Shown here piece after piece: positions 1 through 14,525 of a DNA stretch of 64,000 bases (the first letter of the stretch is position 1; each line of letters begins with the position of its first letter). A program made the position numbers and the translations under genes. Below the pieces are notes generated by a model, which ran no database searches, was not told the DNA's origin, and worked only from the letters and a program-made list of their open reading frames with translations. Source of the stretch: Alternaria dauci (Eukaryota > Ascomycota > Dothideomycetes > Pleosporales > Pleosporaceae); the NCBI RefSeq assembly GCF_042100115.1, contig NC_091279.1, forward strand, positions 2,294,001 to 2,358,000. Direction: 5' to 3'.

Positions 1-225
1 TTATAAAATCTAAGAAACTAAAGTAGTATAAAGGAAATCTTTAGACTAGGTAATACCTTATATTATTATAGTAAGTGTTTTTAATAGAATTTAGGTTATA
101 GAACTATAACCTAGATTCTATTACCTAGGTAGCTAGTCCTTTACTTCTTATTATAATTACTATAACGTAAGGCTGCAGTAGGGGTAGGAGGTATAGTAAT
201 ATTAGATACTTATAGGCTACTAGAC

Positions 226-1627
226 TTAGCTTTAGCCTTTATAGACTTTTTTTATTATTATAGTATATTTAGAGACTTTTCTTTAGGATAGAGCGCTAGC
301 TAAGTAACTATAGGCTTATATAAGCTTATATTTAGTACTACTAGTATATATATAGTATATTATAAACGCTAGATACTAAAGATATATAATAGTAGTAAGT
401 TATATATTAACTAGAGACTATAAGACGTAACCTTCTAATATATACGCTATCTTCTACTATCCTTTACTATTTCTTCCCTATCTAACCTTTATAACTACCC
501 TTTATAACTACTACTACCTCTACTACTACTACCTCTACTACCCTTACTACCCCTTCTTATAAATAACTAACTAGCTACTTATAGTATAGCTACTACTATC
601 TAATAATTAGCTTTAGTTAGAGGAATATTAGTATTAGTACTATCTACGCCTTATTCTCTTATCCTTATAGTATCTCTTTAAATTCCCTCTCCTTAAGCCT
701 AAGATACTAGTCTTTAAGTACTCTTTTAATATTAATAGCTTAGTAGTATAGCTATCTCTTAGTCTCTTTACTCTACTTACTAAAGGTTAGGTAGGTAAGG
801 TAGCTAAATATAAGGAGATTAATAAGGTAGTAGGTGTTAGTATAGATAATCTCCTTATACTTTATAACCCTCTTTAGATACTATATTCTAGTCTACTTAT
901 AGGTTACTTTTATTATAATATTACTAACCCTAGACCTCTTAAGAAGGTACTAGCTAATAGATTTACTATTACTAAGGATTTAAAGTATTAGAGGTATTTA
1001 CTTCTTTAGGTCTTTACTAACTACTAGATTTAGCTCTTAGGTGTATATAGTAGTAGGGCTTATATTATTTATATTTAATAAGTTAAGGGGCTCCTTTCTA
1101 GAGAGGGTACACTAGCCTAGCTAGATAGCTATAATAAGTTACCTTAAGGGATATATAGTATTTATATATAGTATAATTTAATTATATATAGTGTAATTTA
1201 ATTATATATAGTAAAACTTAATTATATATAGTAGGATACTTAAAGTTAGTATTAGTATAAAGATTAGAAGTAGCTAGGTTTTTATATAACCCTTCTTAGT
1301 TATAGTAAATATACTATATCCTCCCCTTTATAATATATTATAATCGTATTACTAGCTAATACTAGCGATCCCTATTAGATCTCTACTAAGGCTTAATAGG
1401 TATCTTTTTTAGTTACCTTTAGTAAATTTTCTTTAACTTTAGTTTTTATATATAAATATTAGAGCTTTACTACTATAAAACACTAATTAGTCTAGCTTTT
1501 AAATTATGTTATTACTTTATCTTTTTTATAAACTTCTGTAACTAATAAGTAAAGGGATAGCTACTTTTTACTTTTTTAAAGTTTTATTTTAATAATACCC
1601 CCCTACTTATAGAAAATAAAAAATTAT
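226..1627 (+). mobile_element. 1.4 kb repeat element, copy A
   Basis: This is one of three copies of the same element; the others are at 9,203-10,596 (same orientation) and 16,895-18,218 (inverted). It starts with TTAGCTT and ends with an A-rich tail, AAAATAAAAAATTAT. The left flank AGGCTACTAGAC (214-225) and right flank AGGCTACCTAAA (1,628-1,639) look like a diverged 12-bp target duplication. No terminal inverted repeats and no coding capacity are visible. It carries four units of a 20-bp tandem repeat. The 12-13 bp duplications do not fit LTR elements (4-6 bp) or mariner (TA). An A-tailed non-autonomous retroelement is one possibility, but the class is unresolved. Confidence 0.75.
1166..1232 (+). 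repeat. 20-bp tandem repeat in copy A
   Basis: About four units of a 20-bp repeat (core TTAATTATATATAGT followed by a variable pentamer) lie inside copy A. The same unit occurs about six times in copy B and roughly once in copy C, so the array varies in length between copies of the element. Confidence 0.75.
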
Positions 1628-3743
1628 AGGCTACCTAAATAAGAGTAAATATTCTTATCCTAGTTAGTTAGTAATCTAATAGTAGGCTTATTAGATTCTA
1701 TAAAGTATCCTATCTTATCTAGTTCTAAAGTAATCTTATTAGCTAGTTAAGCTAGAGTATTCGCTTAAGTAATATTCTTATCCTTTTTATTCTAATCCTT
1801 ATTATAAGCTAGAGCCCTTCCCTTATTAGTAAAGAAAGATTAAATAGGGATATTCTCTTTAGGTACTACTATAAAAGTAGACTTCTCTAGTTATTATTAA
1901 ATAACCTAAGGTTCTTTAACTTTCTTAATAACTTTCTATTACTTAACCTTTATATATTAAATCTACTATTCTTTACTTATATTATTAATCTTAATATATT
2001 CTAGTTATACTATCTTATTATCCTATAAGAGTTATCTAATTAACGCCTTCTAGATAAGATTACTAAATAGAATATATAAGTTAGCTAGAATAGCCTACCT
2101 AATACCTCTAAACTAATTTAGGTGTCTAGAAGGAGTATAAGGAGAAGCTATTAAGTTTTAATATATATTATAGATTTCCTTATTAGTACTTATAGCTAGT
2201 ACCTCTATAATACTCTTATAAACTATAATAAACTATAGAAGGATAGTATATTATACTTTTATTACTAGGCCTATTAATCTATATAGTAATATTAGTAAAG
2301 TAATATAAGTATCTTTTTTCTTTTATATAACCTTTATCTATCTAATATTTAAGTATTTAAATAAAATTACTATAGGCTAGTCTTTACTATTAACCTACCC
2401 TTTAATATAACTAGTAGAAGAATAAATACTAGCTATAGTATACTAGCTGATATACTCTATAACTATATTATAAAAACTAGTTAGAATCTTAGTAGAGTTC
2501 TACTTATCTTTATTATTAAAAGATACTAATCCCTAGTTTATATCCTACCTGGTACTATCCTAGCTAGCCTATTCTAAGTTAATATCTATATATTAGAAAG
2601 TAGCCTTATCTCCTTTTATTATATACTTAGTATAGTAAGGATATAAAATAAACGTATATTCTTTCTAAAGTATAGTATAGCTAAACTAGTATCTTAGGTT
2701 AGTGTATATAACCTACTAAATTAAAGAGTAGTATATATTACGAAGCTATCCTAAGTTCTCCTTTATGTTAATAAAATAAAGATAGTATTAGTGTATATTT
2801 AAACTTTAGTTAATAATCTCTACTATCTCCTTATCTCTAAATAGGTAGTTAAACTAATTAGTAATATAATTACCTTTATTAGTAAAGTTTATATAAAAGG
2901 ATACTATTCCCTAGTCTTTAATAATCTTATCCTAGTTAAAGCTAGTAAAGTTACGTTTATTTAGGTAGTAATAATAGCTAAGTATATTATCCTCCTATTA
3001 ATTCTAATAGTAATAACTAATAAAGAGTATTAAAGTAACTAGGTTACTCTAGATAATATCCTATTAGCTATATAGGTAATATAGCTAAGAAAGTGTATTA
3101 TTAAGTATTATACTAGATATAGCTTATTTAAATAGTCCTACTACTATAGTAGTAGCGCACCTATAGATAAAATATAATATATTATAGTTCTTAACCTTAT
3201 TACTATCCTAATAGATCTTATAGTACTATTCCTTAAAAACTACGTACTATTCTAAGTCTTTAAGAGATACTTTCTTCTTATATACCTTCTTTAATAGTAC
3301 TAGTCGGATAGACCTTATATCTATATCTTTATATAAGTCTACTAGGATTTAAGTTAACTATTTATATATATTTAGATTCTCCTCTTAATAGTTATTATCT
3401 TCTAGAATAGAATTAATAGCGTTTACACTTTATTATTAAGTAGAAGTTAGCTTTAGTACTCTTAAACTCCTCCTAAGAATAGGTAGTAATAGAATATTAG
3501 CTGTTATAATATTTTTCTTAGCTATAGCGTTAATTACTATAGCTTTTTTTACTACTACCTTCTTACTAGCTTCTAGTTCTACTATCTTATATACTTCTAA
3601 AGGTTTATTAGCTCCTAAGGTCCTAGCTTTATTTATTACTTCTCTAAGGAAGTAAGTTTCTAATTAAATTATAAAAGCTAGGTCTATAATACCTTTTACT
3701 AAATTAACTTTATTATTAATAAGGATAGCTAAGTAGTATATAA

Positions 3744-4004
3744 GTATTAGAGTATATAAAGATACTAATATCTTAGTATTAAAGTTTTATCCTTAGCGCA
3801 GCTAGTAATATATTTATAAGTAGGTAGTAGATAGAAGTAATTAATTATTATAAGAAGAGTAGTAAGTATATTCTATAATATTAAAGGGAGAACTTATAAA
3901 AGGTTCTATAAATATTTAATGGTAGATTAATAATTAATTATCCCCCTTAATATAGAGTAGAAGGAGTACTTATAGGGAAGCCTCCTTACTTACTCTATAC
4001 ACTA
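3744..4004 (-). repeat. LTR (3' LTR of the Gypsy-type element)
   Basis: This segment matches 14,526-14,787 almost throughout, including GTATTAGAGTATATAAAG at one end and CTCCTTACTTACTCTATA at the other. Differences are mainly C/T and G/A transitions, as RIP would produce. Read on the minus strand it begins near TGTATAGAG, compatible with a TG-starting LTR. Confidence 0.75.
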
Positions 4005-7000
4005 GTATAGTAGCACTTTAGATATATCTTATATCCTTTAGTCTTTAAGTTTCTCTCTTTATCCTAGTTATAGGCAGTAAACTCTATATTTAAACTAAGT
4101 ACTATTACTTAAATATAGTAAGGGAATAGTATCCTCTAAAACAGTAGTTAAGATTCTAATTAAGTATTAGGCCTTAGCTTCTTTATATTATAGATAAAGT
4201 TATCCTCCTCTATCTAGTAGGCTTTATATTCTTAACCTAACTCTTTAATCTTACTATCTCTTAACGCTTTATATTAGTTTATATTAAAAGTATTATCTAC
4301 TATAAACTAGTATATAGACTTTAGTTTAGATTTTAGTATTACTTAGTCTTATCTATTAATAAACTAATTATTAGTATAGTTCTTTATACAGAGTCTAGCT
4401 ACTATAATTTAGTTAAGGAAAAGTGTAGTATTAATAAGCCTTATACTCTTTAGTATAAAAGCTATATTAGCTATTATTTAGAAAGTACTTATTATATAAG
4501 ACTTTTACTTATAGAGGTAGTTCTCTACTAATCTTAGTTCTAGCTTCTTAATAGTCTTTATTATACTATTTATTTTAGTCTTATATCTATTTTTTATATT
4601 AGTTATTTCCTTAATAAGAGGGTAATACTCTATAAAGGATTTATATCCCTTATACTTATCTATTAGGCCTAGAAGTTTCTTATATATTACTATTACCTTA
4701 AGTATATAATTATAGAAGAGCTTAAGGGACTAAGAACTATTATAGAACTAAGTATCTAGTATTATATATTACTAACGTAGAGTCTTATTTTTTAGTTAGC
4801 TAATAAGATTATATACTAAGTCTTAGATATTAGCTAGCGCCTATTAGGCTATATTAAGAATATCCTACCTAGCTTATATTAGTTCCTAGTTTAATATTAT
4901 AATATATTACTCTTTATTAGGTAGTTTAGATATATATTATACTCTAAGATTACTAAAATTAGATAATAAACTTAAGGTTATTAGAAGTAAAGTTTACTAT
5001 AAGGAAGGAGGTATTATTACTAGTACTTTACCTTTACCCTTATCTTTATTCTTATTCTTTAGAGCTATCTATTACCCCTTTAGTAACGTAGGGTACTTTA
5101 GTATATAGAACTAAGTATACTAGTATACTAGTAAGTAATTAGGTGTAAGAAACTTTATACTACTTCTAGCTACTACTCTTATATATTATATATAATTAAG
5201 TTAAGTATAAAGAGTAGTTTAAAAGAAAGAGAAAGAGATAAAGAACTTAAAGCTAAGAGGTATTACTTTTATCTATCTTATAGTAGTATAGAGGTAGATT
5301 TTCTAGCTAATATTACTTAGGTAGTAATATAAGTAAAGGTAAAAGGGTACGTAAAAGTAAAGGTAAAATAATAGTATATAACTATAAGTATATATTCTAT
5401 AAAGAGGTACTCTACTTTTATATTTATTTTTAATTAGAATTAATAGCTAATTATTAAGGGCTATAGGTTAGTCTATTATTATAGCTATAGAATCTAAGTT
5501 TATAACTCTTAGTAAAGGAAGAAGAGAAAAAGAAAAGAAAGATATAATTTATTTATATAGTACTAAGATAGCGCTTAAATACTACTTAGTAACTAGTTAT
5601 AAGAGTTTTACTTTAAATAGTAAAGAACTAAACTAAGTATTATTATTCTCTTTCTCTTAATTCTTAAAGTTTTATTATAAGTATATTTAAGCTATTATTT
5701 TCTAGTATTAAAAGAGATTTATAATATACTATTATATAGTATATAGCTTATATTAAATTCTAGTAGCTAAGGTATAGAATTTAGGTAATAGTTTATAAAC
5801 TTAGATTCTATATTTTAAAAGTATAAATAAATTAATATTATTTTAAATTAATAGAGGAGTACTTAAAGGTAGTAAAGTACTACTAAAAGCTACTCCCCCT
5901 CCCCTTCCTAAAAAGATAGACTATCTTATAGTCTATTTAGACGTAGATAAAGCTTTAGAGTTAGAGTTAGAATTCCCCTAATCTTATATATATACTTATT
6001 ATTCTTCTTTTATTAGATATTTAGTAATAACTTCTCTAGGAATTATCTTCCTATCCTTCTATTATATAGTTAGTTATATTAATAGTTTATAGTCTTAGGG
6101 TAGTAATTCTTTAGTATCTAGAATAACTAGAATATCTAGTATAATACTACTATTTTCCTAGTACCTTAGATTCTATAGTTTTATATTACTTCTATCCTCT
6201 TCTATAATATTATCTTTAAGATACTAGTAGAAGAGTTTTAGCCTTTTTCTTAGTATAGTATATAAGAAAATATTACTATTAAGGTCTTCTAGGTAGTAAG
6301 TTCTATAGTTAAGCCTTACCTTTTATACTTTATATAGTCTTAGCTATCTTATATTAGTTTTTTATATTAAATTCTAAAGAAGTACTAAGTCTTTAGGTAT
6401 AATATCTTCTTAGTAAATTTCTTTTATATTATTTTAATAATCTTTCTTAGTAGTATATATATAGTTAGTATAGGCTATAGCTTCTTTAGTAAACTAATCT
6501 CTAAGATTAAACTATATTACTTAGATTATAAATAGCTATACCTAATCTTTAACTTACTAGAATAGTAAGGTTTACTATATTAGTAGTAATAGTTTAATTA
6601 GTAAGACTAGGTTCTAGCTAATAACTAACTAATATAGAGAGTAGCTAGTCTATTCTTATATTAAAATTCTATCTACAAGAAGTACTATAAGAAGATTCTT
6701 AACCTATAGACCTAGGAGTTTTACTAGAGTATTTATAATAGGCTTATATCTTTCTTTAATCTTACTTATTACTTATAGGTTATATACTAATAACTATATA
6801 TAGTTAATTTTATAAGTTTTTACTAAATAGTTAAGTACTTTAGTAAAGTCTAGTCTACTATCTACTATAAGTTTTCTTATTATACTCTATTTATATATAA
6901 TATCTTTATAAATAAACTTAGTAATAGTCTTAGACTAGTTATTTAATAGTATATAGGCCTCTAGTTATCTACTAAGATAGTCCCTTATAATTACTAAGTA

Positions 7001-7559
7001 CTTCTTTTTAAAGTATTATAGTATATAGACTATATTAATAGTAACTATTTCTTAGATTATAAAGCTATACGTATTAGTAAGTATATCTACTATCCTTTTT
7101 AATAATCTTAGTTAATAATCTAAGTATATTACTAAATATCTATAAATATAGTTATATATCCTATTCTACTAGTAACGTTATACTAGTATTAAGTATACTA
7201 TATTTACTTTATAATATCTAATCTATTAATAAATATTCTATACTATAGTAAATTATAAGTTAGGATTATTTATAACTCTCTTAATAGCTATATTATATAA
7301 AGTTTTCTTAAATAGTATTCTATCTTATATAAAGAAGTTTAGGGCCTTCTTTTTCTATACCTAAAGTTCTTATAGGGTTATATCTCTTAGTATTTTTAAG
7401 TTTAATAGGAATTAGGTGTACTATTTAAACGTATTAGTAAACTCCTACTAGAGTATTCTTCCTTCTAGTAATAGTAAAGAAGGTATATTAACGTTCTTAA
7501 TTATATAATTAATAAATTCTTTAAGATTATCTTTAAGTTCTTCTAGTAGTTCTTATCTA

Positions 7560-8480
7560 TCTAGTTTTAGGTACCTTAAGAAAGTATCTACTATTATATT
7601 TTTCTTACTTAGGATATACTTAATATTAAAATCCTAGAGTATAATAGTAGATATCTATCTATTTATTACTAACCCTAAGTTATCTATAGAGGATCTATTA
7701 AGCTAGGTAATAAGAGTAGCTATATTAGTTTTAATAGTAAAGTATACTTTATATAGATATATTTAAAACTTCTTTAAGGCCTATAGTACTACCTTATTTT
7801 CTAACTTTATAGAATACTTTATTTATTCTTATATTAACTATAAGGTACTTTTAGATTAGACTAAGTAATATTTACTATCTTCTTTAATTTACTTAATATA
7901 TACCTTTACTTTATCTTAGCTAGTATCTATAATAAGGAATATTTTATTAGTAAAGATATCTAAATAATCTAAATTAACTAGTAATAGTACTAAAAGAATA
8001 GACTATTATAAGGTAAATAGAGCCTTATCTTATTCCTCTAGCTATATAAACTCTATATACTCTTAGAGGAGATAGAATAGGGGTTTTACTACTAGAGTAA
8101 AATAGTTAACCTAAATATAGTAGTATATATAAATACTTATAAATAATTAAACCTTTATATAGTTCTTATAAAGTAGCTAGTTTAAAATCTTATTAACTTT
8201 CCTAGTATTAGGGTACTAGCTATCTAGACTTACCTTATATCTTACTACTTCTAATTATTCTATAAGGAAGTAGTATTTCTTCCTATTTACTATACTTCCT
8301 ACTTACTTAATATCTACTAGGACCTAATCTAGTTATTAGATATATTCTAGAATATACTATTATACTCTAAGGAAAGATTCTTCTCCTCTATAGTCTATTT
8401 TAGGTCCCCTAGAAGTAATATTATCTATAAATAGTATTATCTCTAGCTAATAGTCTTTTAGGATCTTTATTATTACTCTC
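7560..8480 (-). pseudogene. Gypsy reverse transcriptase / RNase H relic
   Basis: Read on the minus strand from about 8,460, one frame gives a decayed reverse transcriptase. It contains FIDNITSRGPKIDYRG, corresponding to the F-[IV]-D-D catalytic box of Ty3/Gypsy enzymes, followed by a segment like LVDIE...NRKKYYFL and then KVNKIL. Near 7,570-7,650 the minus strand resembles the end of the RNase H domain (YI-x2-KKN-x3-D). Stops fall where glutamine, arginine or tryptophan codons are expected, as when CAG, CGA or TGG are converted by RIP. The second aspartate of the catalytic box reads as asparagine. No function can remain. Confidence 0.8.
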
Positions 8481-9202
8481 TAAAAGGTAGTAACTAAATT
8501 TATAGTACCTATAACTATAGTATAAGATTAAATAAGGCTAATTAGAGTCTAGAAAGCTATTATATCTTAACTATCTAGGTAGAAGGTAATTTAGTTATAG
8601 CTAAAGAATAGGTCTATAAGAAATATTATCTTATAGCTAATAAAGTATTTAAAAAACTTATTAGTAGTAGGAGGAAGATTTACGTCTCTTATAGTAACAC
8701 TATTAAGTTTTTATATATTACTAATCTAGTATACTCCTTTATCTTTCTTAGGGACTAAGTACTATAGGTTATAATATTAGCTATTATATCTTTCCTATAT
8801 ACCCCTATTTAATTACGCGTTAACTATTATAATTACTTCTAGTTTAAGGGCCTTTAGGACTATAAAGCTATATATCTACTATACTTTATATAGTATAGTC
8901 CTTATTTTATAAGGTAGGTAAACGTCTAGATAAATCTACCCTACCTCTTTAAGTTACTATAATAGTGTACCTTCTTAATTATAGAGTATTTTAATTATTA
9001 TATTATACTTTTATAGTGTAAGCTATTTTCTAATATATAACTTAGTAATCCTTTCTATTATTAGTTAGGTTCCTCTTAGAAATATAGTATAGTACTATTT
9101 AAATAAGTAGTTATAGGGACCTAGATTAGAGTTTTAAATATTAATATATAAGCGTTAATATTTAATTACCCTCTCCTTCTAGTCCTTATATCTAAATTCT
9201 AC

Positions 9203-10596
9203 TTAGCTTTAGCCTTTATAGACTTTTTTTTTTATTATTATAGTATGTTTAGAGACTTTTTTAAGATAAAGCGCTAACTAGGTAACTATAGGCTTATATA
9301 AGCCTATATTTAGTATAGCTAGTACGTACGTAGTATATTATAAATACTAGATACTAAAGATATATAATAGTATTATACGCCTACTAGAGATAAGATATAA
9401 CCTTCTAATATATATACTATCCTCTACTATCCTCTACTATTTCTACCCTTTATAACTACCGCCCCTTCTTAAGAATAACTAACTAGCTACCTATAGTATA
9501 TCTACTACTATCTAATAATTAGCTTTAGTTAGAGGAATATTAGTATTAGCGCTATCTACGCCTTATTCTCTTATTTTTATACTATCTATCTAAATTCCCT
9601 CTCCTTAAGCCTAGGATATTAATTATTAATTACCCTCCTAATATTACCTATTTACTATTATAGCTAGGTGTTAGTCTCTTAGCTTAATCCCTTTCCTAAT
9701 ACTAAGATAGTAAGATAGCTAACTATAAAGACTTTACTACTACTAGTATTATTAATCTAGGCCTTATAGATAACCTCCTCTAGATCCTTTAGTATCTATA
9801 TTCTACTCTTCTTTACTATCTCCTCTACTTTAATATTACTAATATTAGAGGTATTAATAATATTAATATTATCTACTATCTTAGTCTATAAGAGGTAGTA
9901 GAACTTAGGTAATTACTTATTTAACTTATTAAGGACTGCTCTAGGCGGCTCCTAAGTATATATAGGGTAGGTATATTACGTACTTATAGATATATTAATT
10001 AGTACCTATCTAGCTAGGGTTTTTAGGCTAGGCTAGAAGACCTCTTTAATAAAGATAAAGAGGAAATATATATATTTATATATAGTGCGATTTAATTATA
10101 TATAGTGCGATTTAATTATATATAGTACGATTTAATTATATATAGTGCGATTTAATTATATATAGTGCGATTTAATTATATATAGTAGGATACTTAAAGT
10201 TAGTATTAGTATAAAGGTTAGAAGTAGCTAGGCTTTTATAGAAATATATAAAATTCTAAGTAAGCTTAATTATAGTAAAGATACTATATCCTCCTCCCTT
10301 TATAATATATTATAATTATATTACTAGCTAATACTAGCGATCCCTATTAGGCCTACTAAGGTTTAATAGGTATCTTTTTAGTTACCTTTAGTAAATTTTT
10401 TTAACTTTAGTTTTTACGTATAAACGTTAGAGCTTTACTACCCTAAAATACTAATTAGTCTAGCGTTTAAATTATATTATTACTTTATCTTTTTTTATTA
10501 ACTTTTATAACTAATAAGTAGAGGGATAGCTACTTTTTACTTTTTTAAAGTTTTATTTTAATAATACCCCCCTACTTATAGAAAATAAAAAATTAT
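9203..10596 (+). mobile_element. 1.4 kb repeat element, copy B
   Basis: This copy has the same boundaries as copy A: it opens with TTAGCTTTAGCC and closes with the A-rich AAAATAAAAAATTAT. It is flanked by ATCTAAATTCTAC (9,190-9,202) and ATCTAAATTCTAT (10,597-10,609), a 13-bp target duplication with one C-to-T change. It lies inside the Gypsy-type element, so it inserted later. It contains the longest 20-bp tandem array of the three copies. No coding frame is visible. Confidence 0.85.
10066..10190 (+). repeat. 20-bp tandem repeat in copy B
   Basis: About six units of a 20-bp repeat built on TATATATAGTGCGATTTAAT. One unit carries a G-to-A change (GTACGA). Copies A and C of the element have about four and one unit. 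Confidence 0.85.
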
Positions 10597-13500
10597 ATCT
10601 AAATTCTATTAGTACCTCTTATCTAAGAATATCTACTAGCTAGACCTTCTTATCTACTATTTTATATAGTATATATAAGTTATTATTTCTTTAGATAAGA
10701 AGTAATTATTTTTAGTTTATATATTCTTAGTTTAACTTACTTATAATTATATACTAACTAAATTCTAGTAGACTATCTAAGTCTTCTACTTTACCTAGAG
10801 CTATTATAAAGACTAGATTTATCTATTATATTTAACTTTAGATATCTTATTTACTAAAGATTATTCTATACTCTCTTAGTCTAGTAGTAGGATTAGACTA
10901 TACTACTTTATAAAGATACTTTACCCTTACTACCTTAGGAGGATATTAATTACTATTTATAACTATATTAATTATACTTAATCCTAAGGACTTACTAATA
11001 AGTAGGTATACTTCCTTTATATTTATACCTACTACTTATTCTCTAAATCTTTATTATCTTTATAGGGTATTATCTATAATAGGAAATAGAGTACTAAGTT
11101 AGATACTATAAAAACTATATTCTTTATACTATCTTCTAAGAGTATCTTATATATAACTCTCCTAAAAGTATTATATTAAATAGTTATCTTTATATATATA
11201 TACTAAGGACCTCCTAGTATTACTAATTAAGTAATATTAGTAACTATTTAGAAGTTAGTAAGTATTATTACTAAACCTATTTATATAGGTATATTAAAAG
11301 CTATTCTAATAAAAGGATTATATATACTATTTACTAAGGTAACTCCTTAAGGCGTATTACTAAGTTTATAATATATAAGTATATATAGTATTTTTATAGC
11401 TCTAGCTATACTAAGTTATAAGATATTTATCTAGGTGTTAGTATTAATTAAGTACTTTATAGAGTTACTATTAATTATTACTTAGTATTTAGGTAAGTCT
11501 ATTTATATATAAGTTTATCTATTTTATTAGTATATACTATATACTACTTTAGTAAAGAGTATATCTAGTTCTTTAATCTAAGTATTACTTCTTCTAGTAG
11601 CTCTATATCTAGTTTATATACTTAAATTATATAGATAAAGCGCGCTATACTTTATACTATTATATATAGTTATACTATAATAATTATATTCTAGCGTTAG
11701 AATATAGGTAGCTAGGTTAAGGTTAGTAATAGCTAGCTAATTAGATTATATAGTAAAATCTAAATAATATCTAGAGAACCTAGATTCTATACCTAACCTA
11801 ACTTCTAATATATTAATACTTCTACTACCTTTAACTAACTCTATATCCTTATCTAAAAGATTATATAATTACTTTTTTAGTCTTTCTTAACCTATTAGGT
11901 TTATAATAGTAATACCTCTTATTTCCTAATTAAGTAAGGCTATTAGGATATAGTTAAGGTTTATATAAAGTAATTCTTATAATCTTTCCTTAGGTAAAGT
12001 ACTTATAAATTTTATAGCTTTCTTCTTATATCTTTATTATAGTTATTTTAGATCTATAGATATATTACTATTAATAGTTACTAACTAAGGTAGCTTAATA
12101 ATAAAAAATAAGTCTTCTTCTTACTATATTTCTTAGTATTTATATATAGTATCTATTAGCTAAGAATCTATAATAGGATTATTAGAGACTATAGGGGTAC
12201 CTTTATATAGCTCTTTAGTAATCTTATATTCCTTATTATTCTTAGTAGGTCTTCCTTATTTCTAGATATCTCTATTTCTTATACTATCTATATCTTATAA
12301 TCTTATACTATTCTTAGGTTTAGGGTATATTATAGCGTTAGCTTTAGAGAGAGTTCTAAGAGTAGATTCTCCTCCTTTTAGGATAATATTTACTATATTA
12401 ACCTTATCTAGTTAATAGTCTATATTAGGTAGGTAGGGGTTAAATAGTTAGTCTTAGAACTACTAGAATTAAAGTAATATATTATATTTCTCTTTATACT
12501 AGTCTAAAGAGGAGGTAATATTAGCTAAAGCTATAGGGTTTCTTAGTCTAGTATACCTTATAGCTAGACGTAAGTCTCCTCTTAAAAACTTCTTAAGAAT
12601 AATACTTAAAGCTAGCTAGTTAAGGATATTATTAGTAATATTAAAGTATTCTCTAATCTTAGCTTTTAGCTATTAAAGAATAAAGTTAAGAGGAACTAAT
12701 CCTAGGATCTCTCTAAGTCTTAAATATAGAGGGCTAAAGTAGTAAGTCTTATACCTAGTATCTAGGTCCTAGTTAAAGTTAATCTACCCTATCTTCTTTA
12801 GGTAATTATATAGGTTATAGTTCTTAACCTAATATCCTATCTTATTATATATATTATATATATTATAATATTCTCTACTACTATAGTTAGCTATATCTTA
12901 GTTTAGAGCTATATTTCTAAGTGCTATAGTAATAAAGGTACTATTATTCCTTTTATTTAGAAGTCTAGCTATTATAGCTTTAGTAATAAAGTATATATAA
13001 TTACTTAACTTCTTTAGTAACCTAGACATATCTAGATAGGCTATTAGTATATCTACTATAGCTAGTTTAATCTTTATATCTCCTAGGGACTTAATTAAAT
13101 CCTCTACCTCCTTATCTATATTATTTAGAGTAGAAGGAATAGTAACTACTTTCTTTACTTTAGATATAGCTTCCCTTACACTTTCTAGGGTAAAGGTTAC
13201 TTTCTTATTAGATAATATAATATATTATATTTCTATATCTATATTACCTCTTTCTTAATAATATATCTTATTAAGACTATTAATCTTCTTATAGTAGGAT
13301 TTTAAGAATATATATATCTAATCCTTATTATACGTAGACTAGTTATTACCTATTAGAGTATTAGTTATATAGTATATAATTACTTCTTTATCTAATTAAG
13401 GTAATCCTTTAAAGAAAAGAATACTAACTTCTACCTCTAGTAGCTATCTATTATTAATATAGGTATCTACTACTAAGGAAAAGTAAGTATAGTACTCTAC

Positions 13501-14525
13501 TAGGCCTAGCTAATCCTAGAGGTAGAAGTATAAGTATATTTATAAATAAGATTACTTACTTATTATTACTATAGTATCTTTATCCTACTACTACTCCTTT
13601 ATACTTATTTAGAGCTATAACTAGTTTTTCGAAGAGTAACTAGGTAGCTATTTTAATATATAAGAGATAGTTTAATCTATATTAAATAGGTAGTCTAGAA
13701 GTATAGAGACTTTTATCTTATTAGGGATATTTCTATTATTAGCTTATTAGTTAAAGTCTTTAAGGAACTTAGTAATATCCTTTCCTATAAAGATAAAACT
13801 AGTGTACCTAGGTCTAGCTATAAATAAAACTAGGTTACTTAGAGTAGATTTAATATCTCTACTAGCACTAGTTATTATTAATAAAGCTTCTAGAGTAGCT
13901 TCTAAAAGATTCTTAGATATTAATAAAAAGAGTAGTTACTATTCTAAGTTACCTTAGTATTAAATAGCCTTCTAGTTCTTCTTTATATTATATAATATAG
14001 AAGAACTTATAGATTAGTTCTTCTTAGAAGAAGTTAAATTAATATAACTAAATAATTAATATATCTAAATAATAGACGTATACTTTAATAATTTAAGTGG
14101 TATATATAGTGTATGCCTCTTATAGTAACTACTAACTATCTCCCTTAATTACTTCTCTAGCTTATCTATATATACTAGTAGTATTACCCTTTAGGTCTAT
14201 TAGATTAGTATTTTCTATATAATATTATTTTTAAGGGGGGTTATTATTTAGTCTATTAAATTAGTATTTTCTATCTATAGTATTAGTATAAGTAATTTCT
14301 ATTCCTAGGTATAGTACTTATTTTTAAGAGTAAGTAATATTAGTCTAAGGAGTTACTTAATAGTATAGTATAATATAGCTTCTAATAGTCTCTTCTAAAG
14401 AATCTAATTATAATAGGGTCTTAGCTACCCCCTTATAGGATAACTAGTAGTGTTAGCTATATATTAGAATTACTTCTTTACTAAGTTAAATAGTATCCCT
14501 ATAGGCTTTACTATTTTTTATATAG

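Noticed and set aside
1640..3740. Possible Copia-type integrase relic on the minus strand
   Set aside because: A segment reading PYTPSRHLN near 2,110-2,140 recalls retrotransposon integrase, but the rest is too decayed to support a family call.
226..10596. Copies A and B as the two LTRs of one retrotransposon
   Set aside because: Each has its own different 12-13 bp target duplication, and a third inverted copy behaves in the same way, so they are independent insertions.
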